Assembly (NCBI GenBank): GCA_030248195.1 | Contig: JASAND010011119.1 | Span: 53,942 to 117,941, forward strand | Direction of reading: 5' to 3' | Source of the DNA: Trissonchulus latispiculum | Lineage: Eukaryota; Nematoda; Enoplea; Enoplida; Ironidae | DNA: 64,000 nucleotides | Shown here: positions 58,501 to 64,000 of the stretch, in pieces | How positions within the stretch are numbered: the stretch's first letter is position 1 | Layout of the letters: each line of letters opens with the position of its first letter | Position numbers and translations under genes: made by a program | Notes under the pieces: generated by a model | What the model saw: only the letters and a program-made list of their open reading frames with translations | Told to the model about the DNA's origin: nothing | The model's database searches: none

Positions 58501-61500
58501 GGAACCCCAGCAGCCCCCCAGAAAAAAATTGAAGATTTTTTAAAATTAGCAATAAAACCGTAATAGAAATAATGTTCACTTCCTTTACCTCTGTGGTCCA
58601 ATTTTTCAGTGGGCAAACTGCTGGGCAAATTTAAATTTGAGTGGGCAAACTTTTGGACGAGTGGGCAAATGCCCCCAATTTTGCCCAAAAAAACACCATG
58701 GTGTAAAGTCCCCTCCAAAGTGCGCAATAAATTACAGATAGACATCCGCATTATAGACAGCATCGAAATTAGCAGTTTATCATTTTACTTGTCTAGAGTT
58801 CAAGTTCTGTATAAGTCGAGGGTCATCGAATTCAGGTGATGAATCGGAACCATAGACATTTCCAGCAATGCTACATTTCTTAAAAATCATTTGGTTGCGA
58901 GTTAACGTTCCTGTTTTATCAGAAAATACGTATTTCACCTGAAATCAGCAGAAAACAACCATATATATAAACCATAGTTAGCAGCTAGAAAAACTCACGG
59001 ATTAAAATTATGGATAATTAGCAAATGGTTTCTAGACTAAAGCTGATTGTGAAGTTTCTGCATGTAACCAACTTTTGTGTTTTCTCCTCTCTTACCAGTA
59101 CTATATTTTTGAGATGAAAAAAGCTGAGTATATATACTACCTGACCCAATTCTTCATTAAGATTGGACGTTCTAGCCATTGCCGGCTGATCTGAGACACT
59201 GTCGTACATATCGATATCCTAAAAACACACAATTCACGGAAAGGCCCTGTTATGCCACATAGCCTAAAATATTGTATTATGTAAAATAGGAATATTAAAT
59301 AACAAGCAATGTGCACCAAATAAACAACAACGTAGGAGACCTGGTAGGTAGGTTGGTAGAATTCACTTCACGCCCGCTACCTGGTGAGCTGTCGCGAGGC
59401 CTCTCCAAATAGAAAACCAAGGCCGATAACTCTGACTGCGTCGGGGTTATCCACTTTGGATGTGGATGTTTAAACCAGAGAGTCACCCTCCCACAAGTCA
59501 GTAGAGAACGCTAAATATTGACACCTAGCGAAGTGTAACGGTGCGGTCACCTCACTGAGGCAGTATTGACTCGCCCTGCCCTGTCGACCTCCATCCGTCC
59601 TTACTATTCCTCGGTGTGTCACTGGATAGGATACCAATGGGATGAGTATAGAAATTATTCAATCAATAGTAAACGCATACAAGCTCATCTACAAACTGAT
59701 CGTTGCCATTAATTATCGTTTCGCATACAAAGAAGTAGACAAAATTGAGTTAATCGATCACATACGCAGGTTACTTGGATTGGATTAGCAAATTAGTTTT
59801 CCTCAGGGAGATCGGCGTCTTTGGAGGCCGACGTGTCTGATGGGAAGACCATCGGACGCCCGAAGACAACAACAACAATTAGTTTTGCAGACTTCAATAT
59901 AGTAACAATTGAAAAACTTTCTTCATGTAGGAAAACCAAATAAAAGAATTTTGCACTCTTTTTCAGTTGGAATTAAGAGATATGTACAAGTCATGTCAAT
60001 GTTCTATTCTAGCCCAAAACTCTGTTCGCTTTAATGAGAGATTATGTCAAAATTGCCAGGCTAACTTCAGTGGGGAGGTGGCGAATTACGCCCCGCCACT
60101 TTTCGTGGTCTTTTTCCCCTCACTCAACCCCTTTCCCTCACTCGGACCCAACTTTACATGTTTTAGCTGTCTTGTCTCACCCCTCACTAAAGGTGCCTCA
60201 ACTCAATAAATGCGATGAAATTGAATTTCCGAGCCCCATTTAGAAATATTTCTAATTTGCTTCATATTTATCTTGTATGTCGCGACTTTTTGTTTCTATC
60301 CTGCATGGAAAGGAAGCGTAAAAGTGTTATGCAATACTGTCCTGTTTAGTTAAGTTTCAAAATGTTATTTAATAGCTCTCAGGATAGCGTGTTTGTCTTT
60401 GTTAGCATTCAGAGAAAGTTGCACAGCTCTAAGCAATATTAAGCCCGTTATTCCCAGTGAGCACTAGTGTAGATGGGGAGGGGGCGGGGCGGCCACCCTT
60501 CCCGATAAATAAATGCCTCCCTGGAAAATAATTGGACAAAAGAAAAATTTTACGGCAGCGCGCAGCGCGGCCGTTTAATTTTACCATAAACATGCACAAA
60601 TTGTACTGAAATTAATGCATTTTCTATTTCATGAAAAAATTTTCGCGCCTTCGGCTCTAAGTTTAGGTAATTGAGTTATATATTCAAATATTAATTTTAA
60701 TTTTTAACATACTACAATTTATCTATAGATAAACTTGTATAATTGCTTTGGAATTTTTCCTGCGTTTATTCGAAGCACCATCTCCTTAAATCATTGACAT
60801 AAGCTTCGAATCCCCTGTTTCTAATGGGAGCTTCTTAGTCCGATTTTTCGAACAAGACAGTAGAAGTAGAGAATAGCAGCTAAAAATGATAAAATTTTGT
60901 TAAAAAATAAAAATTAAATTTGATAAACATGCAGAGTAAGAATTAATGTTTCCATGGCTTTCTAATGACAAAATTGAAAAGTTTTCTCAACTTCGGGGGG
61001 GGGGCTATGTTCCCCCAAACCCCCCAGTTGAACTGTTGGTGGGCCTCTTCCTGTTTTGACACTCTGACGCGTGGACCTCAAAAAAGTTTAATTTTAATAC
61101 GTCAACATATTTGTACGCAGTGTCCATGCAATTGTAGTGCAGAAACAGAACATTCCCCCCACCTGGAAACATTAAGTCTTTGCTCAAAACCGCCCCCCCC
61201 CCTGAAAATTTTCTGGACCTACGCTACTGACAGTGAGCGTGTGCGCAAACGTACCATATTAATGAAGACGGACTGAAAGAATCGAACCACCTCCAGAGTG
61301 ACCTGTAGTGAGATCGGAACCAAATTATTATATAGGATGATAAATGTCAGAAAATTGTAACCAAATGTTGCACTGTCAATCACTACAACAACAACCGAAA
61401 ACAACATGGCAGTAACAGTGTGCCCATTGTTGCCCACCATTTAGAGGAGTAAAAATAGACAACAAGTGAAGTTAAGTTAAGTACAGTAGAACAGTGATCC

Positions 61501-62130
61501 AAGTAGCCTTGCGGAGGGTCTGGGAGAAGGGGAGGGGGGCAGAAAAAATTAAGATTTTTGAAAATGAGAAATAAAATCGTAATGAGATGTTCACTTCTAT
61601 TACTTCAGCCGTCTAATTTTTTTAGTTGACAAACTACTGAGCAAACTGTGGCCGTGTGGGCAAAGACCCCCTGCTTTGCCCAAACCGTGGTCCTACTTAA
61701 ATTAGTACAATAGAAATATATAACCAAAAACTCGTTCACTTTCTCATTACCAATGCCACCAGCAGTGAGTTGGTGAGGTAGCGATCTAACCAAAACCGTT
61801 AATTAGATAGAGAAATTTGACTGCTGGCTTTATGTTTAATTAAATTAAATCAAAATGTTTATCTAAAAAAGCTAGAGTGGTTGGATTTCCATCTAACCAA
61901 CTTGTCTAATCGAATACGCTCGAACACATTTAGTACGTACAAAATTCCATTTAAGAAATGCTAATTACGAACACTAAGCATGCACAATCTTACCAGCAAA
62001 ACTAATAAACCAAGCTTTGGAATGTTTATTGGTCCATATCTGAGACGCGATCGCGCTCACTAAAGACAGGACCATGAGGACTACAAATAAGACTAGAATC
62101 TGATTGTTGGTTACACGATCCACATTCGAC
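37418..62130 (-). CDS. ATP8A: P4-type phospholipid-transporting ATPase, 14 central exons
   Basis: Lipid flippase that uses ATP to move aminophospholipids (in the ATP8A/DRS2 class, mainly phosphatidylserine) to the cytosolic leaflet. It usually works with a CDC50 partner subunit in Golgi, endosomal or plasma membranes. Fourteen exons give 471 in-frame residues. Visible in order: a transmembrane helix ([20 protein letters not shown]); the [15 protein letters not shown] helix that carries the P4 PISL signature; [13 protein letters not shown]; the phosphorylation site DKTGT (58920-58906); the nucleotide-binding domain ([43 protein letters not shown]); the P-domain [12 protein letters not shown]; and ending at [10 protein letters not shown]. 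Key residues are intact. Full proteins are near 1,150 residues. The N-terminal exons are off the right edge. The GDGAND and last membrane exons were not found. ATP8A is preferred over ATP8B or ATP11 on motif wording. Confidence 0.93.
37862..37905 (-). pseudogene. tRNA-Met initiator 3'-half-like sequence with CCA
   Basis: Read on the minus strand, it resembles the 3' half of initiator methionine tRNA from the anticodon arm (AACCCAGAGGTC) through a GGATCG..ACC T arm to CTCTGCTACCA. The 5' half is absent. The terminal CCA, normally added after transcription, is present in the DNA. It may be a retroposed tRNA half or a primer-binding-site remnant. The comparison is from memory. Confidence 0.5.
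38136..38225 (-). CDS. ATP8A: Flippase exon m
   Basis: 30 codons, [18 protein letters not shown] then [12 protein letters not shown]. It aligns with the KEND.ALIIDGK segment of the family; the usual DGK is LGK here. The acceptor is CTTATTTAG and the donor AAG|GTTTCC. Confidence 0.85.
38700..39745 (-). pseudogene. 5'-truncated non-LTR retrotransposon (jockey/CR1-like RT)
   Basis: Reverse transcriptase C-terminal half: the palm motif [20 protein letters not shown], the catalytic FADD in VFADDTSI, then thumb sequence [24 protein letters not shown] and [11 protein letters not shown]. The frame has one internal TAG (39405-39407), and the 5' half with the endonuclease is missing. The 3' end carries an (AAGT)n tail (38701-38716 on the plus strand), typical of target-primed insertion. 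It lies in a flippase intron on the same strand. Confidence 0.88.
40167..40231 (-). CDS. ATP8A: Flippase exon l
   Basis: 65 nt, [21 protein letters not shown]. It follows NIG across a 6-kb intron full of repeats. The acceptor is TTTTTGTAG and the donor GAT|GTAAGT. Confidence 0.9.
40780..41110 (+). repeat. Poly-G and purine-rich tract
   Basis: Several G runs of 8-15 bases (40780-40797, 40840-40852, 40878-40893) within GGGA/GGAA-rich DNA. A glycine-rich open frame here reflects composition only. It is prone to G-quadruplex formation. Confidence 0.75.
41620..42554. mobile_element. Foldback element, about 230-bp arms
   Basis: Outer ends ACAAGTAGGAAAAATGCTCC and its complement. The arms repeat CATTTAAATG and CTTAATATGAGC words and end inward at GGGCTCATATTGACGCC. 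The left side abuts a (TA)n tract. Related to 12768-13529, which has the same outer and inner motifs but different middle sequence. Confidence 0.85.
42720..43667. repeat. 145-bp satellite, about 7 units
   Basis: CCCATTGAAACGAGCGTAGT occurs at 42730, 42875, 43020, 43165, 43311, 43456 and 43601 (145-146 bp apart). Each unit has two odd palindromes, TTGACCAGTGGTCAA and GTGACCACTGGTCAC, with variants. It is preceded at 42640-42720 by a partial 155-bp-type unit. Confidence 0.93.
43668..45220. repeat. 155-bp satellite, about 10 units
   Basis: TTTTCCCAACTTTGACCC recurs every 155 bp from about 43670 through about 45070. Units share GGGCGAGGAACCACGGG, CCCGAGGGTCACATCCGT and TATATATGGGCACCACCAAA. Open frames of about 110 codons repeat in shifting frames because 155 is not a multiple of three, so it is not a protein repeat. 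It shares its TATATATG...CCGAAAA..GCTGTTTT part with the 145-bp units. Confidence 0.94.
46228..46318 (-). CDS. ATP8A: Flippase exon k, GC donor
   Basis: Encodes [17 protein letters not shown] then [17 protein letters not shown] is the P-domain motif. Joining in phase to the next exon needs a GC donor (ATTG|GCAAGT), which restores the conserved NIG(Y/H)SCKLL. Confidence 0.95.
46555..47315. repeat. Two GGCCAA-rich elements
   Basis: 46600-46765 and 47145-47315 contain many TTGGCC/GGCCAA words and end near CAGCACTATT and CAACACTAAT. Probably related MITEs in a flippase intron between exons j and k. Confidence 0.45.
47328..47462 (-). CDS. ATP8A: Flippase exon j
   Basis: 45 codons, [18 protein letters not shown], then [32 protein letters not shown] is typical of P4-ATPases. 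The donor is GAG|GTACGT. Confidence 0.95.
48030..48082 (-). CDS. ATP8A: Flippase exon i, short
   Basis: 53 nt, encodes [17 protein letters not shown], the (L/Y)RTLCFA motif of the N domain. The acceptor is CTGTTTAG and the donor GAG|GTACGT. Confidence 0.93.
48459..49652. mobile_element. TTAA-flanked element, inverse of 31086-32220
   Basis: TTAA at 48455-48458 and 49653-49656; ends GGGGGGGGGTCGCC and AAAAATCC. The interior (GTCCAGGGTAAATCGAG, TATGCCTCGCTGAGGG, CCTATGTTTAACA) matches 31086-32220 in reverse. It sits in the flippase intron beside exon h. No intact ORF. Confidence 0.72.
49673..49757 (-). CDS. ATP8A: Flippase exon h
   Basis: Encodes [20 protein letters not shown] then [14 protein letters not shown]-flanked element begins only 16 bp past its GTAATT donor. 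Confidence 0.94.
50244..50363 (-). CDS. ATP8A: Flippase exon g
   Basis: 40 codons, [20 protein letters not shown], then [28 protein letters not shown] and KLYCKGAD are nucleotide-binding motifs. The donor is GCT|GTAAGT. Confidence 0.96.
50364..52188. other. Flippase intron, no gene seen
   Basis: AT-rich, with a G run at 51073-51090 and a possible SINE-like GC-rich patch at about 50625-50720 (GGGCGGCCGCCTTCGGGTGG). I recognise no exon between 50363 and 56684. Confidence 0.4.
52451..54185 (+). pseudogene. Broken non-LTR retrotransposon (RTE-like RT), 15-bp target duplication
   Basis: Target duplication ATCTACTCACCGAAA at 52436-52450 and again at about 54186-54200. The RT reads [53 protein letters not shown], then stop (52710-52712, where tryptophan is usual), a frameshift, and the catalytic [11 protein letters not shown] near 53450. 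The C-terminal [11 protein letters not shown] and [11 protein letters not shown] follow in other frames. It is 5'-truncated and also interrupted by a poly-G/C element at 52885-53300. The end repeats AAGTCAAGTC. Confidence 0.87.
52885..53300. mobile_element. Poly-G/C element inside the retrotransposon
   Basis: Ends AATTGCTGGCATT and AATGCCAGTAATTG are inverted; the interior has long G and C runs and AAAATTTTT-rich sequence. It splits the reverse transcriptase frame. Apparent ORFs through it are fusions with the RT frame. Confidence 0.65.
55133..55171 (+). repeat. Uninterrupted copy of the Harbinger-like MITE target
   Basis: GTTTGCATCTAGTTGCGCTG then CAGTAGAG..GCTGAAG. The same sequence is split by the MITE at 55302-56016, so this paralogous copy shows the empty site. 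Confidence 0.7.
55302..56016. mobile_element. Harbinger-like MITE, 715 bp
   Basis: Inverted ends GGCCCCGTTGCATAAAA and TTTTATGCAACGGAGCC, flanked by CTG at 55299-55301 and 56017-56019. The interior repeats AACAGTGTTCAA and GACTGTT words. A 3-bp duplication and GG..C-GTTGCAT ends suit PIF/Harbinger (inference). No transposase. Confidence 0.8.
56371..56389. repeat. Terminal motif of GCTCC foldback family
   Basis: GGAGCATTTTTATTCTTGT, preceded by CATATTGCATTTTTCATGCTCC, matches the right ends of 12768-13529 and 41620-42554. The left partner is not evident, so it is probably a truncated copy. Confidence 0.5.
56400..56655. repeat. Third copy of the composite element terminus
   Basis: GTAAGCGATTTTTGG, then ATGGTAC..., then GGGTCGCCACAACGACC and TCTATGATAA follow the order at 15490-15695. 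It is only about 30 bp from flippase exon f. Confidence 0.55.
56684..56766 (-). CDS. ATP8A: Flippase exon f
   Basis: Encodes [16 protein letters not shown] then [12 protein letters not shown], nucleotide-binding domain. A copy of the composite repeat ends about 30 bp downstream of its GTACGT donor. Confidence 0.95.
57165..57320. mobile_element. SINE-like repeat, second copy
   Basis: CTTCCCACAGTAGTGGTACC, then a GGATGGATA block, TTCCTTATTCAAG and CGTGTGGCAGCGGGGATTGG match 18640-18800 in order. Confidence 0.45.
57444..57555 (-). CDS. ATP8A: Flippase exon e
   Basis: Encodes [20 protein letters not shown], then [17 protein letters not shown]. It ends CCA G|GTATAC; the G joins AT of the next exon to give the D of SPDEGALV. 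Confidence 0.93.
58040..58690. repeat. GTGGGCAAATTTA-bounded element
   Basis: Repeated GAGTGGGCAAATTTA words at the left (58070-58105) and right (58608-58670), with GGGGGGCGCAGCCCCCC inside. 58440-58700 matches 61450-61700. No coding. Confidence 0.55.
58789..58938 (-). CDS. ATP8A: Flippase exon d, DKTGT phosphorylation site
   Basis: 50 codons, [17 protein letters not shown], then [13 protein letters not shown] and [11 protein letters not shown]. The aspartate of DKTGT is phosphorylated in every P-type ATPase. The donor is CAA|GTAAAA. Confidence 0.97.
59141..59218 (-). CDS. ATP8A: Flippase exon c
   Basis: 26 codons, [18 protein letters not shown] then NLNEELGQ, the conserved lead-in to the phosphorylation site. 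The donor is CAG|GTAGTA. Confidence 0.95.
59440..60470. other. Flippase intron, no gene seen
   Basis: GC-richer patches at 59520-59640 and 59810-59870 (GATCGGCGTCTTTGGAGG) may be SINE-derived. The rest is AT-rich. Confidence 0.35.
60470..60680. repeat. Degraded poly-G/C element
   Basis: GGGGAGGGGGCGGGGCGGCC, then GGCAGCGCGCAGCGCGGCC and TTTCGCGCCTTCGGCTC. The last is a decayed CGCGC/CTTCG hairpin of the 18-19 kb family. Confidence 0.45.
61255..61382 (-). CDS. ATP8A: Flippase exon b, PISL helix
   Basis: Encodes [20 protein letters not shown], then [16 protein letters not shown] and QSVFINM. PISL replaces the PEGL of ion pumps and is a P4 hallmark. The donor is ATG|GTACGT. Confidence 0.94.
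61450..61700. repeat. Copy of the GTGGGCAAA element end
   Basis: AACAAGTGAAGTTAAG, GGGTCTGGGAGAAGG, AAAATCGTAATGAGATGTTC and GTGTGGGCAAAGACC follow the order at 58440-58690. Confidence 0.5.
61994..62130 (-). CDS. ATP8A: Flippase exon a (first in window)
   Basis: Encodes [19 protein letters not shown], then [20 protein letters not shown] and WFISFA. This is the linker and third transmembrane helix region of P4-ATPases. The acceptor is GGTTGCAG and the donor GCTG|GTAAGA. Confidence 0.9.
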
Positions 62131-62276
62131 CTGCAACCATAAAACAAAAATAATGTTCAATATCCCAGAAATGTCCAGTGACAATTGCCCGGACAATCTC
62201 CCCGCTGGACAACTGCCTAGTTACGTGCAAACTGAACTACTGAACACCTGCTCCAAGAATCTTTGTATAAATTTTG

Positions 62277-62280
<4 letters not shown>

Positions 62281-62334
<54 letters not shown>
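62281..62334. repeat. (TA)n microsatellite
   Basis: About 54 bp of uninterrupted AT dinucleotides, directly abutting the palindromic end of the composite element. Confidence 0.97.
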
Positions 62335-62336
<2 letters not shown>

Positions 62337-63960
62337 TAGGGGTCGCGGCAGCGACCCCTATAATATGTGTGAAAAGTGGCTGGAGACAGTGTAAAATAAG
62401 CTGCGCAGAAGCTGCGCAAAATCCTGCGCAGATCCTGCGCAGATTTCATGCGCAAATTGTAGAGCACATCGAGTTTAGTATGTCTGTGAAGTTTCAGCCC
62501 CGTATCACTTACCGTTAAAAAGTTGCGCCCCGGACCGGTTATGGCGGCGATGTTTTTTTTTCCGGTTTCTCCTATTTGATGGTTGTATTGTACATAATGT
62601 TCGCCGCTTTCACGTGATCTGCAGCGGTGGGCCAACCTAAAGGGCTATGGGGTCTAGTAGTACCCTCTAAAGAATTTAAGAATCACAACTTTTTTTGCGC
62701 CGCAGCTGCGCCACAGCGCCGCAGTGGCGCCGCAAAGTCGGCTCATAGCGAAAAGTGACCATTTTTGTGGTCGTCGCTCAGGTCGAACGTTACGAGCTGG
62801 AGCTGATTTCTTTTTATATTCAGAAATTACATATATTGAACTAACTAACGGTCCAGGTTGCGTTTCTCTATCACTTCCCTAGCGACCACAGTGGCCCGTC
62901 AAAGATGGCGAAAATTCGAAAAATGAAAAATCGAAATTTCTCGCTATCTATTTAACTTTGAACGCTCAAATCTTCCACACAATGGTTTTCTGGCACGGAG
63001 AATCGATTCCCGCAGTCAGTTTTACCGTCAGACCCACCCATCTTGCTGGGCTGGTTCCACTTTGCCGTCGGGAGGGTCAAGTCGGAAACCGCTTCCTGGA
63101 GGTCCATAGAAGGCTTTACCTGGCCTCTCAAAACTTTGTCTATAGGGGTTTTCTGGTGCGCCCAGCTCATTCCCGGTGTCCTTTTTGCCGTAGGACTCAT
63201 CCATCTTGCTGTGCTGGTTCCACTTTGCCGTCTGGAGGGTCATGTCGGAAACCGCTTCCTGGAGGTCCATAGTAGGCTCTACCTGGCCTCTCAAAACTTT
63301 GTCTATAGGGGTTTTCTGGTGTGCCCAGCTCATTCCCGGTATCCGTTTTGCCGTCCGATGTACCTATTTTGCTGGGCTGGTTCCACTTTGCCGTTTGAAG
63401 GGTCAGTCGGGTGGGGGGTCAAGTGGTCGAAAATGAAAGTTTTCAAAAGTGGTCAAATTTGGTACCAAATGAAAGCCCTAAGCGAGCTGAGCAACTTTTG
63501 TCATAGAACTGCATGCTCAAAGTGGCTGTAGAGTGCTGTGGTGGGGTGGGATGGGGACTTAGGCGATTTTCGGTCAAAAATGAAAGTTTTCAAAAGTGGT
63601 CAAATTTGGTACCAAATGAAAGCCCTAAGCGAGCTGAGCAACTTTTGTCATAGAACTGCATGCTCAAAGTGGCTGTAGAGTGCTGTGGTGGGGTGGGGTG
63701 GGGACTTAGGCGATTTTCGGTCAAAAATGAAAGTTTTCAAAAGTGGTCAAATTTGGTACCAAATGAAAGCCCTAAGCGAGCTGAGCAACTTTTGTCATAG
63801 AACTGCATGCTCAAAGTGGCTGTAGAGTGCTGTGGTGGGGTGGGGTGGGGACTTAGGCGATTTTCGGTCAAAAATGAAAGTTTTCAAAAGTGGTCAAATT
63901 TGGTATCAAATGAAAGCCCTAAGTGAGCTGAGCAACTTTTGACATGGAACCATCCACCAA
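62334..63960. repeat. Composite satellite element, inverse of 13.6-15.7 kb
   Basis: Starts with the palindrome CATAGGGGTCGC...GCGACCCCTATAATATG. Then come CTGCGCAG-type words (62400-62445), 163-bp satellite units (CTGGTTCCACTTTGCCGTC at 63051, 63214 and 63377) and 147-bp units (GGTACCAAATGAAAGCCC at 63461, 63608, 63755, with a variant at 63902). The order is the reverse of the left copy. Open frames are artefacts of stop-poor satellite. Confidence 0.82.
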
Positions 63961-64000
63961 TATTTGCTGTGCCAAATAACGTCACGTGCCCATGAAACTT

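Noticed and set aside
62958..63531. Open frames of 100-160 codons over the right-hand satellites
   Set aside because: They span 163-bp and 147-bp satellite units and have counterparts in the inverse copy at 14.6-15.1 kb; not genes.

Overview
The window looks like nuclear DNA of an animal or another intron-rich eukaryote that keeps a cellular RNA-dependent RNA polymerase (RdRP). Coding sequence is a small part of the 64 kb. It is split into short exons whose GT-AG (once GC-AG) junctions and codon phases join cleanly. Everything else is AT-rich intron or intergenic DNA crowded with miniature inverted-repeat elements, foldback elements, satellites, long G or C runs and two broken non-LTR retrotransposons. 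There are no bacterial features. The species cannot be named from the sequence.

Two genes are supported, both on the minus strand. The first (80-12676, probably starting at 19237) is an RdRP with the catalytic DLDGD motif. Twelve exons give about 1,278 residues, and the last few exons lie beyond the left edge. The second (37418-62130) is the middle of a P4-type phospholipid flippase, closest by motif to the ATP8A/DRS2 class. Fourteen exons give 471 residues, from the fourth transmembrane helix region through the DKTGT phosphorylation site and nucleotide-binding domain to the VICCR motif. Its N-terminal exons lie beyond the right edge. Its GDGAND-containing and C-terminal membrane exons should lie between 37.4 and 19 kb, but I could not find them.

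Layout: 0-12.7 kb, RdRP body with a mariner-like MITE, a GGGTTGCC-ended element and poly-G/C elements in introns. 12.7-19 kb, a foldback element, 147-bp and 163-bp satellites and nested poly-G/C elements. 19-26 kb, assorted MITEs, a GC-rich palindromic MITE, a tRNA-Gly-like SINE head and one possible small ORF. 26-29.5 kb, two foldback elements with arms near 600 bp. 29.5-36.7 kb, large elements bounded by GGCGTTTCAAAAG termini. 37.4-62.1 kb, flippase exons separated by introns holding two retrotransposon fragments, a 5.8-kb block bounded by inverted repeats that contains a 145/155-bp satellite, TTAA-flanked elements and a Harbinger-like MITE. 62.3-64 kb, a second copy, in inverse orientation, of the composite satellite element seen at 13.6-15.7 kb.

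The two genes have no evident functional link. The RdRP would amplify or produce small-RNA precursors. The long hairpin loci between the genes are natural candidates for double-stranded RNA, but that connection is inference.
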